Part shown: positions 31,325 to 42,419 of the stretch, one piece after another
Layout: the number at the start of each line of letters is the position of its first letter
Position numbering within the stretch: position 1 is the stretch's first letter
NCBI GenBank assembly: GCA_948567375.1
Contig: OX419759.1
Location: 19,374,744-19,438,743, forward strand
DNA: 64,000 nucleotides
Direction: 5' to 3'
Source of the DNA: Lunularia cruciata
Taxonomy: Eukaryota > Streptophyta > Marchantiopsida > Lunulariales > Lunulariaceae
Notes under the pieces: generated by a model
Seen by the model: the letters and a program-made list of their open reading frames with translations, nothing else
What the model was told of the DNA's origin: nothing
Databases searched by the model: none
Position numbers and translations under genes: made by a program

Positions 31325-33479
31325 ATCAAAATAGCATAATCAGACCTGAATGCATAAAATTTGACTGGGAAAAATCTTGATCTGTGTGATTTTATCATCA
31401 TAGATAGTGGAAGAAGATATAAAAGTTGTACAACACACTTTTCTATGGTTTGGCCAAATTTTCAAGTTTGTGGAGTGATACATCATTTTGATATAGTTGG
31501 ATAGGTAGGTAGTATTATAGTATTAGCATATACCTATCAATATAATTATACTTTCAAATAAAGGTAGCAATATCACACACCTCTAGAACCAAATAATACT
31601 AGCTAAGCTTGTTCTCACCCCTTCCCCTACACATACCCCTGATGAAATTCTAATGGATACTAAAGCAAATGCAAGTTCCTATTAGGAATGACCAAATCAT
31701 CGATTTTGTGTGGAGTTTGCTTATAATTCCATTATCTAAAATTTATTTATTACTCCTACTAGCAGGGGATCAGCTACTAACTGAATTTGGCGCCTAAGTC
31801 AACATCAGACATGTACAAGCTGACATGAGATCTAGATGTAAGGTGGTTCATGGAAGGGAAAGAACACTTGTCTTTGAGCTTGACTAAACTCAATCACACA
31901 GAAATGTCCCACAATAAGGTCATGTTCTATCTCAAGTAATACTTTAGAATGAAGTATGCATGCATTCAACAAGTGTTCCAATTCTGCCACATTCACAACA
32001 TGTGTTACTTATAACCTACTTGCTTGTAGGTTGTTGAACAATGCAACTTTATCAAAGCTATCAATGGATCAAACTTGGTGGCCTTTTTGCTATTAGAGGA
32101 CTTTTAGTAATTGCTAAGATTTGGATTATTTGTTGGCCATGGCATTGCCATCTGAGCAAGGTGGAGTGTCACTTCATGGAGGTTGCAAGTAGAGCTATGC
32201 TGATATGCAGGAAAACCAAGCAAAGAAAAGTTTACTTTCCCAAAGCAACAAATTTGCTTGTCATATATCCACAAACTTCAAACCTATAGGCAGATCACAA
32301 GACTAGATTCGTTTGAGACCTCATTACAAGACACCAATTTTTTGATCTAAGAGTTCAAATTTTCTCCTAACCTTCTCATTAGAAACCTTATTCTATCTGC
32401 AAAATTGTTGAATAATTATGATTCTTCTTCCCATTGAGAATTACATGGCATAGTTATAAGACGTCTAAATGTGAATTATCAATCTAGAGGATCCATGAGC
32501 CAAAGGAAGTAAATAAATTATATCTACAAACAGATCAGGTTTCATTTATTTTTATGGGGACCGAGTACATACTAAATGAATTTGAGTGTCTTTCTAGGGA
32601 GAGATAAGTGAGTATTATCCCAAAAAATGGCAAGAGATATTGAAATGCTGAAGTAGCAACACAAATCCACTACAAAAACCAAGTTGCAAACAAAATGCTA
32701 AGCTCAAAAGGCAATGGGTTTGCTCAAACAGCTTGAGCATAACAATGGGTTTGCTCATAGAGTAGAAGTGGGGTGGGTCAAAAGAATAGCTCTAATTGCT
32801 TGTGTTCATTGGCTTTACTCTCACAATAAGAGGAGTTTGAGCCCACTCATAGTGGGTTTGCTTGGAATAATGGAGTTTCTTGTGCCATAGATTAAACACT
32901 CCAAACAATTTTGGGTTGCAAAGAAAAGATGGATTTATAACTCCCAATAATTGGGTTTTCTCATTAAAAAAGTGACAAAGAAAAATGTGAACACAAAATT
33001 CAAGAAATTTGATATGTTGAACTCATTTACTTATCATTCAATTCATTGACTTATCATTCAATGGATGAATTGCATAAGAATCAAGAAAGCAACAACACTC
33101 ATGTGGAGAGATGGGCATTCTTAATCCCAAACAAACTTTTAAGACCAATGCATTGAAGTGTGTACTTTGATTACATCTAACACATGCATCTTATCAAGCC
33201 AATCCCACTGAATACATGTCAAATTATCTTCTCTTTGGTGAAACCCTATCAAACACAAATCCTTGTTAATATCCTCCATGTTGGGAGAGTCCCAACACCT
33301 CTCATAATCAAGAATATTGGCCATGATGTCCTCTATCCCTTGCACTCTTTGTGATTCCTTATCTCTACCTTGCACTCTCCATGATTTATGACTCAATTTG
33401 TGAATATGGAAATCTTTCCTTGCCCTTGAAACTTGTCTCCTTTTGCTCTTGGAAATTCCAAAACTCTGCATTTACTACC
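31325..33479. other. Gene-free DNA
   Basis: No domain recognised. TTTGCTCAAA/GGGTTTGCTCA motifs recur at 32709-32880. ACTTATCATTCAAT is duplicated at 33030 and 33050. A minus-strand frame of 110 codons (33139-33471), rich in basic residues at its start, ends just left of the element E target site. It is unassigned. Confidence 0.45.
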
Positions 33480-33484
33480 TCTTC
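33480..33484 (+). repeat. Target-site duplication of element E, left copy
   Basis: TCTTC, identical to 38622-38626 on the far side of element E. Five bases is the duplication length known for Ty3/gypsy integration. Confidence 0.9.
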
Positions 33485-33901
33485 TATAACAATATAGAGT
33501 TTAACAACAAAGTTAGTCAAGGCTAACAAAGTAGCAAATGGGCCAAATTAACCTAGAGTATGCTAGAAGTATCTATGAAGCTACTTGGTACCCTCCCTAG
33601 TATTGAGTAACATTCATACCAAGTGGCAACTTCTAAGAGGAAGCTTCCTAACTAGCTCAGCTTGCACTCCAAGTAGGTAGTTTCTAAAAGGAAACTTCTA
33701 AAAGCTTCCAACTAGCTTAGCTTAGCTTGCATGCCAAATAGGCAGCTTCTTGAAAAAATCTTCTTGAGAAGCTTGCCAAGAGCCTTGAATACTCCTTATA
33801 AATACCAAAGCCAAAGCTTATGCTAGGCATTAGAAGTTTCTCACACTCAACTATCCCAATGTGATCTTCCATTCTCCTATTTCTCTCCTCGGTCTTTTAC
33901 A
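33485..33901 (+). repeat. Element E 5' LTR
   Basis: Starts TATAACAATATAGAG (the canonical TG has become TA) and ends GGTCTTTTACA. A TATAAATA box at 33797-33804 fits the U3 promoter position. The AAGCTTC-rich middle contains decayed forms of the palindromes seen in the 3' LTR. Confidence 0.92.
33797..33804 (+). promoter_or_regulatory. TATA box in element E 5' LTR
   Basis: TATAAATA about 100 bases before the LTR end. It is conserved in copy F (8219-8226, minus) and copy D (about 12185), and altered to CTAAATAA in the 3' LTR of E. Confidence 0.6.
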
Positions 33902-33902
33902 T

Positions 33903-33914
33903 TGGTATTAGAGC
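33903..33914 (+). other. Primer-binding site of element E
   Basis: TGGTATTAGAGC, one base after the LTR. The known initiator-tRNA-Met primer site in plant LTR elements is TGGTATCAGAGC, so one C-to-T difference is present. Confidence 0.85.
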
Positions 33915-34560
33915 AAGAATAGGATGGATGGAATTTATGGACTACCAAATCCATTTCTACCAAACCATTGGGACTTTTGTGTCAAAGTATTACCCAAGCA
34001 TCATTTCACATAGTTCATCATCTCATGCTTTGGGTAGAATTTTTTGAATGCAATCACCTTGTCCAAGGAACCCTTGGTACTCCTAGTTGTAACTTATCAA
34101 AAATGGTGGATGTGTTGCATCTATGTGTTAATAAATTAGATAAATTGGGAGTAGAGTGATAGAGTAGTAGCCATGGCAACAATGCCCAAGGTTATCATTG
34201 CTATGCAATAACAAATTGAGCACCTTACTTGATTGTTGGATGATCAAGACCATCATGAGATTGTACAATAATTGGTCAATTCCAAGCTGTAAATTTCACA
34301 TGAGCTGCACAAGATAGGCTAGCAAAGTTGAAGCAGATTGGCTTTGTAAGAAGTTACATCAAGCAATTTCAAAACACTTTCATACAAAGTCCAGATATAC
34401 TAGAAGGTGGAGTTCTGGATTGATTTTTGAAGGGCTTGAAGTCATGATGCAAATTAGAGGTAACTATGAAAGAGCCACAACACTTGGAGGAAGCCATGTG
34501 GTTGGACAAATGCTTTGATTCCTTGGTTGCAACAACTTGGTCTCCATCTCAGTCTACATC
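33915..34560 (+). pseudogene. Element E gag, N-terminal and core
   Basis: Gag starts at ATG 34103 (MVDVLHLCVNKLDKLGVE, then a stop). The core at 34308-34535 reads DRLAKLKQIGFVRSYIKQFQ, NTFIQSPDILEGGVLD, then LEVTMKEPQHLEEAMWL and DKCFDSLVAT. It matches copy F gag (7253-7495) position by position. Stops occur after E at 34158, in GGVLD.FLKGLKS and in LKS.CKLEV. The bases before 34103 are the leader, shared with copy F except for its PBS deletion. Confidence 0.85.
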
Positions 34561-34860
34561 TTGCACTCCATAGAACCTACCAATACACTACATAGTGGTG
34601 GAGGAATTGACACCAATGGAGATTGATGCCATTCAATGGAGACCACTTGGCACCACAAATAGAGAAAAGTTGCAATAAAATGATGGTTGTTTCTATTATT
34701 GCCAAATTGGACATCACATTGCTGAATTTCCACTCAAGAATGGAGGACCTTGACAAGTTGCCTATATGGATTTTGTGCAGCAAAATGACCAAGGAAATAA
34801 GAAATCCTAATAGGAGATGTCAAGCCACCTACTAGGAACTTGATTAGTTTCAATAGGATC
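34561..34860 (+). pseudogene. Element E gag zinc knuckle
   Basis: TPMEIDAIQWRPLGTTNREK is followed by NDGCF..CQIGHHIAEFPLK at about 34680-34740. This is a CCHC knuckle in which the last Cys has become Phe and one extra codon splits the first pair. It would bind the element RNA in the intact ancestor. Confidence 0.75.
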
Positions 34861-35280
34861 AAAGGCTTGACCTATGCAAGTTTTTAGAGTGCATGAGGTT
34901 TGTAGTGGCACCTCTACACTATGATATCATTCTAGGTTTGCCTTGGCTTGAATATTATAAGGTTCAATTTGATTGGATCAATGATGAATTCAAGTACAAC
35001 ACCAAAGTAGGAATTTTTGATTAGGTTGTCTGGCACCTTTGAGTAAGACACTAAGAATAGTCAATCCTAAGATGAGAAGCTTATTAGGAAAGCAACCATA
35101 AAGCAAAATTTGAAGGAAGATAAGTCCCAAGATGAGAAGTTTGTCAATGAAGCATCTATAGAGAAAGCTTTGGAAGAAGATAAGTCTATTTTTATGGTGT
35201 GGATCAAGCCAATTACAGAAGGAGAATCTGAGGAAAATGAAGAGCCACATCAAGCAATGGTTGATCAAATAGTTTAGGAG
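34861..35280 (+). pseudogene. Element E protease end and linker
   Basis: MRFVVAPLHYDIILGLPWLE (about 34893-34950) is the typical end of the gypsy aspartic protease (ILG-PWL). The D-S/T-G active site upstream is not recognisable. The linker to RT is rich in Glu and Lys. Confidence 0.7.
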
Positions 35281-36110
35281 TTTGCGGATATGTTTCTGGA
35301 TGATCTACCAAAGGGATTACACTACGATCATGGTATGACTTTCAAGATTGAGTTATTGCTAGGGAGTACTCTAGTGAGTAGACAAATCTATTGGCTCTCA
35401 CCAAAGGAGTTGGAGGAGTTGCAAACAACATTTATGGAGCTATTGGAGAAGCATTTCATATGACATAGTACATCTCTTTGAAGAGCACCAATATCCTTCT
35501 TTGTTACAAAGAAGGATGGAGGACTTCATTTTTGTATTACTATGGGCCTAATAAACAAACAAAGAAGAATGCATATCACTTGCCTTGAATTGATGACTAG
35601 CTTAATCAATTGAGTGGAGCATGATACTTCTCCAAAGTGGATCTTCATAGTGGTTATTGGCAAAGCTCCATTGATAGAGAGGATGTGCAAAAGATTGCCT
35701 TTTGCACAAGGTATGGGCATTTTGAATAGAGAGTTCTACCTTGTGGCTCATTAATGCTCCAACAATCTTCATAAATGAGATGCTTTGGGAATTGGATGGA
35801 CTATTGGATTGGTACATAATAGTATTCTTGGATGACATTTTAATCTATAACAAGATGGATGCAAAACACATAAATCATTTGCATGAAGTCCAAAGGAAAT
35901 TACATCCATGGAGTTTTATTGCAAGAAGTCAAAGTGTGCCTTTTGGCAAAAAGAAGTCACCTTCTTGGGTCATAAGATCCCATCAAAAGGGATCAAGATG
36001 AAAGAGGAGAAAATCTAGGCCATTATTGATTGGCTACTCCAAAGGATACAACAATGGTATGAGCATTTAATGAATTGGTAAGTTTTTACTGACGGTTCAT
36101 CCACTATTAT
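35281..36110 (+). pseudogene. Element E reverse transcriptase (broken)
   Basis: Starts with FADMFLDDLPKGL-like and HGMTFKIELLLGSTLVSRQI blocks. PKELEELQTTFMELLEKHFI, then APISFFVTKKDGGLHFCI (about 35485-35540), follow. The catalytic box is YIIVFLDDILIYNKMDAKH (35813-35870), with both Asp retained. The thumb remnant CKKSKCAFWQ.EVTFLG lies at 35925-35980. Several stops and a frameshift after about 35540 inactivate it. Confidence 0.88.
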
Positions 36111-36724
36111 GTGCACATGGCAGTACCATTGATCGACCTCTTGGAGAAAGACTTAAGCTTTCAATAGACCGCCAAGCATGAAGAAGCATTCCAAAGGCTG
36201 AAACATTTAGTGTCTTCAAGACCCATTCTTCAGCCATATGATCCTCAACTACCTTGTGTGGTTGACTTTGATGCTTCTAACTTTACCATTGGAGTTATGT
36301 TGCAACAAGAATTCCCAAATGGTTTACATCCCATTTCCTTTGTGTCTCACCAATTAAACACCGCAGAAAAGAATTACTCTGCATGAGATTAGGAACAACT
36401 AGCAATAATATATGCCACCAAGGTATGGAGGCATTATCTCTTGGGGAAACATGTGAATAAGTGAATTGATCACAAACCCTTGTTGCAAACATTACATTTG
36501 GAACACATGAAGAGTTAACATCATCAATGGGAGGAGCAACTCCAATTTTTTGACCTCTAACTTGAGAACCAACCGAGTTGGTTCCGTGTCATCCCTAATG
36601 TCCTATCACAACAACCTGATTTGAAGTCTCTCCCTCTCATCACAATGGCAATTATGACGGTGTCAATCGACTCAAGGTCCAAAATGAGTTTAGGAGAATT
36701 CTACAAAAAGATCCCTTCTTTCAT
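36111..36724 (+). pseudogene. Element E RNase H and tether (broken)
   Basis: VDFDASNFTIGVMLQQEFPN (36261-36320) holds the first catalytic Asp. HPISFVSHQLNTAEKNYSA and EQLAIIYATKVWRHYLLGKH follow, with two stops between them at the expected Glu. IDHKPLLQTLHLEHMKS (36465-36515) holds the last Asp. The downstream linker contains VDSRSKMSLGEFYKKIPSFIW-like sequence leading into integrase. Confidence 0.85.
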
Positions 36725-37900
36725 ATGGTACAAGGTTGTCTTGTAACATGCGACAAGGAATATAACACCTTCAAGGAAAGCCTTCTATTTCATAAGGACC
36801 GGATATATGTTCCTACCAAGGGTGATCTTCAACTTCTGTGCCTCCAAGAAGCCCATGAATTACCAATCATTGATCATATAGGTGTGAACAAGACCTTGGG
36901 TACCCTCCAATGCCAATGGTGGTGGCCCAACATGGCACAAGATGTTTGAGAGTTTGTTTGATTGTGTAAGAGCTACCAATGTAACAAGGTCAACAACCAA
37001 AAACCAAGTGGACTCCTTCAACCACTCCCCATTCCATCTGCTTGAATGTAACCCATGAGCTTAGATCAAAAACATCCTTGCCCAAGACAGGTCACACAAA
37101 AATAATGGTGTTTGTGGATAAACATAGTAAGCAAAATCCATTTGGCACCAACCTTTGATACCATGGATGTTCCAACATTGGCACAAATCTACTTCAACAC
37201 TATCTTCAAGCATCATAGGATGCCTCATGTACTCATCTTTGATGGTGATCCTTGATTCACTAGAAAATTTTGGCAAGCACTCTTCCAGATACTAGACATC
37301 AAGCTTGCTTTGTCCACAACCTATCATCCTCAAAGTGATGAGCAAACTGAACATGCAGATTTTACCTTGGAGGATATGATTTGTGCTTTCATCAACATTC
37401 ACCATACCAATGATGATGAATCTCTTACAACTACAAAGTTTGCATACAATAATTCCACATAGGTAAGCACTCAATTCTCTCCTTTCTTCTTCAATTTTGG
37501 CCAAGATCCACTTGTTCCAGAATCTCTTCTTGCTCCTCCTCCATCTCATGTCCCTCACACTTCCACCTTCTTGACCACCATATCCCAACTCCTCCAACAA
37601 GCCAAATCTCATCTCTTGGTTGTTCAAAATCATCCAAAAAATTATTCAAACCACCATCATTGTGATCTCACCTTTCAAGTTGGCAATAAGATCATGCTCT
37701 CATCCATCAACCTACCCCTTCCACTTGATACCCAAGTTGGTAAACTTGCTCCTAGTTAGATAGGACCCTTTGATGTCATCCAAATCATTTCTCCTGTTGC
37801 TTATCAACTTGTCTTTCCTTATCATAAATGCATCCACCCTATCTTTCATATTTCCAAATTGAAACCCTTTGTTCCTAATCCATCTTCTTTTTCCTCTTGT
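36725..37900 (+). pseudogene. Element E integrase (broken)
   Basis: The zinc-binding part HELPIIDHIGVNKTLGTLQC with following CKSYQCNK lies at 36845-36990. The core has a damaged first Asp region near 37050-37130. The second-Asp block LIFDGDP.FTRKFWQALFQIL carries an in-frame TGA at 37253-37255. The Glu block is YHPQSDEQTEHADFTLEDM (about 37321-37380). The C-terminal part VGNKIMLSSINLPLPLDTQV ... IHPIFHISKLKPFVPNPSS reaches 37885. Frame changes occur near 37100 and 37290. Confidence 0.88.
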
Positions 37901-38135
37901 GTCTAAACTCCTCCTCCTCCTATCTCTATCAATGATCATGAAGAGTATGAATTTGATCAGATCCTTGCACGTCACCACATTTAACAAGGCCATTGACAAC
38001 ATACAAAGTACAAAGTCTTTTGGAAAGAGTATGCCCTTCATGATGCCACTTGGGAGCCTCTTTCTCATTTATAGAATGCACAAATGGCCATCAAGGAGTT
38101 TGAAGCTTCAACAGCAATGAGGACATCACAAACTA
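37901..38135 (+). pseudogene. Element E chromodomain
   Basis: EEYEFDQILARHHI (37938-37980) followed by VFWKEYALHDATWEPLSHL at about 38020-38070 is a C-terminal chromodomain with the W...TWEP signature. In chromoviruses this domain is known to steer integration toward marked chromatin. Two stops and one frame change break it. Confidence 0.85.
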
Positions 38136-38149
38136 GTGGTGGGAGAATA
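38136..38149 (+). promoter_or_regulatory. Polypurine tract of element E
   Basis: GTGGTGGGAGAATA immediately before the 3' LTR, the standard plus-strand priming site, conserved in copy D. Confidence 0.8.
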
Positions 38150-38621
38150 TGTAACAATATGAAGTTTAGCAATGAAGTTAGTCAATGCTAACAAAGTAGT
38201 GAATAGGCTAAATTAGCCTAGAATATGCTAGAAGTATCCATGAAGCTACTTGGTACCCTCCCAAGTGTTGGGTAATGTGTTTGCTAAGTGGTAACTTCTA
38301 GGAGGAAGTTTCTTGGGAAGCTTCTTGGTTAGCTTAGCTTGCACGCTAAGTAGGTAGCTTCTAGTTGGAAGCTTCTAGAAGCTTCCAACTAGCTTAGCTT
38401 ACATGCCAAGTAGATTGCTACTAGAAGGAAGCTTCTTGAGAAACTTCCTAGTTAGTTTGGCTTGCACTCTAAGAAAGTGGCTCAAGGAAGCTTCTTGAGA
38501 AGCTTCTCAAGAGCCTTGTATGCTCCCTCTAAATAACAAAGTTGAAGCTCATGCTAGACATTGAGTTTCCCAATGTGATCTTCCATTATTATATTTCTCT
38601 CCTTGGTCATAGTCTTTTACA
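38150..38621 (+). repeat. Element E 3' LTR with palindromes
   Basis: TGTAACAATATGAAG ... GTCTTTTACA. It contains a 32-bp perfect palindrome at 38361-38392 (centred on TCTAGA, flanked by GAAGCTTC on both sides) and an 18-bp palindrome CTTGAGAAGCTTCTCAAG at 38494-38511. Confidence 0.93.
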
Positions 38622-38626
38622 TCTTC
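38622..38626 (+). repeat. Target-site duplication of element E, right copy
   Basis: TCTTC, identical to 33480-33484. Confidence 0.9.
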
Positions 38627-40200
38627 TGTTTTGTGAGGTTTGAACTTTTCCCATTTACCAAATTTCAAATATTAAGATCTTAGCACTCTCCTAAATTTCA
38701 AACCCTTGAAAATGTGAATTCTTTCTTGAATATGACACTTTGCATCCCACTTCTCTCTTAAATTTTGAAATACTAAACTATACCTTACACTCTTCTACCT
38801 CCTACAAAATTTTTTCTCCCCACTTTTTAGTATTGTCTCTACCTCCACATTCTTCTCAAATTTCCCTATATGGTCTATCTCTCTCCATATTTCACATCTA
38901 TCTTTGCTTCTGTCTCTCTTCCCAATTTTCAGTAGGCTTTGTATCTCTCTCCTTGATTTCTCCATTAGTCTATCTGCTTACCTTTAGTATATTCTCTATC
39001 TCTACCCTCTCCCCTATTGTCATTATCTATCTCCCTAAATTTCCCTCCTAAATGTCTAAAGATCACTATCTCACTCTCCCCTTTTGTCAATGTATGTCTC
39101 CTTGAATTTCTATCCTTATGTCATTGTTTGTCTCTCTCCCTTGCTAGTTTTGAAAATTTATATATTGCACACTCTCTCTCTCCCTCCCTCTTCCCTGTAT
39201 TTTTGAGATTTTTCATCTCTTCTTCTCTCATTTCAAAAAGCCTTGTCCTCTTTCTTCCCTCTATTTTTGAACTTTGTTCTTTCCCTTATCTCTCATTTCT
39301 AAAATCCATGACCTCTCTCATCCTACCTACTTTTTGGAAAGCCTCACAAGATTCCTCTAGATATTATTTTGAAGATCTACTCTCAGATCCCGCTTTTCAA
39401 ATTGCCTTGAACTTTTTATTCCTTGCATCCAAATCTAAATGTGTCTTTTGCACTTGTAATTGAATTGCCTTTTACCTTGGTCTCAACTCTCCTCTTTAAT
39501 CTTCAAATCCTATCTTCCTCTTGATTGACCTTGGACCTATAAATTTAGAACTTGAAAAAACACTTTCTCCTATGAGGTGAATCCTTTATTGAATCATACA
39601 TCTACTCCTCTCACTTGCACTTTCTTCAATTCACACATGTGGAGTTCCTATTGTAAAATTGCAAAATATGATGTAGAAAGCAAAAGCAAAAGTTAGATAA
39701 TGTGAATTTTATTCTTTACTTGATAAAATTTAGAATGAGTTTGTTCTTCCCTATATTTATCTACAAATTTCATCTCAAATAACACTAAATCTTAACTACA
39801 ACTACACTTTCTAGATCCCAAACCCGCACACTTTCTTCTTGCATACTTTCTTTGATTTCTTCAATCTACATGTCTCAATTAATTTTGAGCTACTACGCGA
39901 GCATATTAAAAAAATAAGGAAACCCATTTCCATACAAACAAACAAACCTATTTGTATCCAAATGGATCCATCAAGAAAACATTGAAAGACATTTGATACA
40001 TCAAGATCATTCATCTTGTACGTCTGATCTTGAACCTTGATAACAATTGATACATTTAGAAGAGTCTATGCATTAAGAGGAGGGTATTTTTTATAAACAA
40101 ACAACTTTGTTAAATTTGAGGCAAATTCTACCATTTGATTACCTAGTCTCTTCTCTTCCATGGTAAACACTTCATCCTCTTGTCACTATTTGAAATCTTC
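38627..40200. other. Gene-free DNA, pyrimidine-rich 38740-39470
   Basis: Plus strand dominated by TCTCTC, CCCTC and TTTC blocks between 38740 and 39470. Open frames there (103 and 148 codons) have low-complexity Ser/Leu/Phe/Pro composition and no domain. The rest shows nothing recognisable. Confidence 0.5.
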
Positions 40201-40243
40201 CTTGTTTGTTTTTTTGTTTGTTTGTTTGTTTTTTTGTCTGTAC
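40201..40243 (+). repeat. (GTTT)n microsatellite
   Basis: CTTGTTTGTTTTTTTGTTTGTTTGTTTG-type run with one longer T block. Confidence 0.85.
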
Positions 40244-40329
40244 TTGGTCTTGGTCCTCCCACATATCACTATCTATTTATTAAAAATTTATGTAATATAT
40301 TGCCAATCAAATACAAGAGATAGGAGTTG

Positions 40330-41410
40330 AATTGGGTTTTCAACTGTTTAATTGGGTTTTCAATTCCCACAAAGAATGCCACCGGGCTTTTGTTATACAG
40401 ATGCGGTGTTCATATATATATACCTCATCTAAGTGATGCAATGGTTGAGGTCTTTCCTCTCTTGTGTTTGTGCTTGTTTATAGAAAGGCACCAGATGGCT
40501 CATGGGCACATATCCTGCATCAATTAGTAAGTATTGATGTGGCTCAAACAATCCACAATGCTCCTTCATGGTCTGACCAAAGCTCAGAATTATTTTAAAC
40601 ATGTCATGACATGATCCACACATTCCCATTCAATATAACACTTGTTGTTAAGGCTCATTAATGTATCAAATATGAACTTTCATAATTGAATCCAATCTAC
40701 CCATAACTCAATCCAATCCATTACCTTTTGCAAAGGCCAATATCCACCCTTGTTAATCACATACTAACAATAGCAAATGTTTTAGCCATACTCAATGTAG
40801 TGCAATACAATTGCCTCTGACCAAATGATACTTACACAGTCTACCAAAACCACCCACTCAAGCATAGAAAATTATACATTTTGCTTACCTCCTACACAAT
40901 AAGAATAATGAACACTCCTCAACCACACACTCAAGCATAGAAAAAGCAAACCACAACTTCAATGCAATTTGAGAACATTAAGCAAAGTGTATATTGTCAA
41001 TGCAGCTGCCTGATTACTTCCTACCAAGTGGATAATCCTATGCTTCTCATCACATAGCCCCTGTCCACCAATTGAGTAGGTGCCTTTTTGGCTGAAATAA
41101 AATTCACTATCAATGGTAAGCTTTTGTGATAAGGGGAATAGATTACCATCCACTAAATCCACATAGCTCGGGAATCCTTTCCTAGTAAACATAACTTAAA
41201 TTATTGCTCTCTCTAAACCCAAGCCATTGCACCTCCTTGCTCAATATGAAAAGACAGCAATGATTACTCTAATGGTAAAACCAATTGAAGGATCTTGCAC
41301 TAATCCCCATAGGTTTATTCCTCTTGCCATAGACACTCCATTCTCATTGTGTCCAAGAAAACCAAGCACTAATGCCACTTGGAGCCATACAAGATTTTTT
41401 TTTCTCCCTA
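40330..41410 (-). pseudogene. PIF/Harbinger-type DDE transposase (broken)
   Basis: Read right to left. An N-terminal block (about 41215-41400) contains ALVCLVFL and a Trp-/Arg-rich region resembling the helix before the catalytic core. The frame GFPSYVDLVDGNLFPLSQKL (41110-41175) carries the first catalytic Asp in VDG. SQKGTYSIGGQGLCDEKHRI follows. The second Asp lies in QYLLIDAGYVPMSHLVPFYK (about 40475-40540). A Glu in EHRICITKARWHSLWELKTQ (40365-40411) gives D-about-37-E spacing, as known for this superfamily. The two Asp are about 210 codons apart because some 330 bases (40630-40960) have no homology and contain a 74-base-spaced direct repeat. Frame changes and stops inactivate it. Terminal inverted repeats were not found. 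Confidence 0.75.
40854..40946 (+). repeat. Direct repeat inside the transposase interruption
   Basis: CACTCAAGCATAGAAAA occurs at 40854 and 40928, 74 bases apart, each preceded by ACC or ACCAC. It lies within the non-homologous segment separating the first and second catalytic Asp of the Harbinger relic. Confidence 0.75.
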
Positions 41411-42419
41411 CTATAGTCTTTTTTATTAAAGACTTTGTGCACTTGGAAGATATCCACTAAAATAACAAAGAGTCTATATACATCCTCACTAGTTGTTTGA
41501 ATGCAATAGGATCAAGATCACGTATAGAGAAATATTTAAACACAAAGTCTATACTATGGGATGTTTGAAATCTGTCCTTCAAATATTGGCACTTGTGGAT
41601 AAATTCCCAACTACAAAGCCATTCCCATCACTCCACTCCTCCAAATGTAAAGACTGCCCTAGATCCCATGAGCTCTAAGAGTCCTTTGCACCCCAAGGCC
41701 CCAAGAAAAATAGATGGTATCATCATCATCTGTCCATTCTTCTACAAAACTAGTATCATGCATTATTTGGAAACACATCAATTCTTGTATTTGGTTCCTA
41801 AGAATGGACCAAGTACCAAGGTGAGGCATTCTCAATTTTACAATTTTGCATAGAAATGGAGCACTAAAACACCCAATCATTAGATGGATTAAAACAACTA
41901 GGGACAAGGACCTTTGACCATAGCCACCCCAATGAGTAGAGTAGGAACAAGAAAGAATAAGGAATCACTATTTTCACTAAAACCAAAATATGGGTTAAAA
42001 ATTTGATGAAACAAGCTAAACAAGATCATTGCCAAAGGATTAGACATGACACCAAATGATAGTCAGATTGCTAAAAAGAATAGATTGATATTCAAAATTT
42101 ACCACGTGTCCAACCTTTTCAAATTCATTTAAGGAGGGAGTCATTAAACATTAGAGACTTGTCCCATAACCCCTTTCCTCTCATAAATTGTGTGGGTCTT
42201 ACTCATAACCTTTTTATTGATTATGGGCTATTCCCCTAATGATTCCAAAGAATTTCTTTTCTGTCCCATAAATGTTTACAAGACCTTTATGTACCCCAAA
42301 ATCAATTCTTGAGACCTCCATGGTTTTTCCCTATCTAATCAAAAATATAATAGATTTTGCTTTAGCATGAGAGTGGATACTTGGCTTGGAGGAAGCGTTC
42401 CTATGCTTTGTAGACGACA
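41411..42419. other. DNA right of the Harbinger relic
   Basis: A minus-strand frame at 41659-41907 contains EEWTDDDDTIYFSWGLG and could be the N-terminus of the transposase, but this is not certain. Otherwise no gene is seen. Confidence 0.35.

Larger units (their letters stand above)
33485..38621 (+). mobile_element. Chromovirus element E, structurally complete Ty3/gypsy LTR retrotransposon
   Basis: A structurally complete 5.1-kb element: TCTTC duplication, 5' LTR (417 bases), primer-binding site, gag with zinc knuckle, protease, RT, RNase H, integrase, chromodomain, polypurine tract, 3' LTR (472 bases), TCTTC. Domain order gag-PR-RT-RH-IN-chromodomain is that of plant chromoviruses. Every coding domain contains stops or frame changes. 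The LTRs differ at roughly one site in five to six by eye, plus indels, so the insertion is ancient. D, F and H are further copies of this family in the window. Confidence 0.95.

Noticed and set aside
38740-39463. Plus-strand frames of 103 and 148 codons
   Set aside because: Pyrimidine-rich low-complexity DNA gives Ser/Leu/Phe/Pro strings. No domain.
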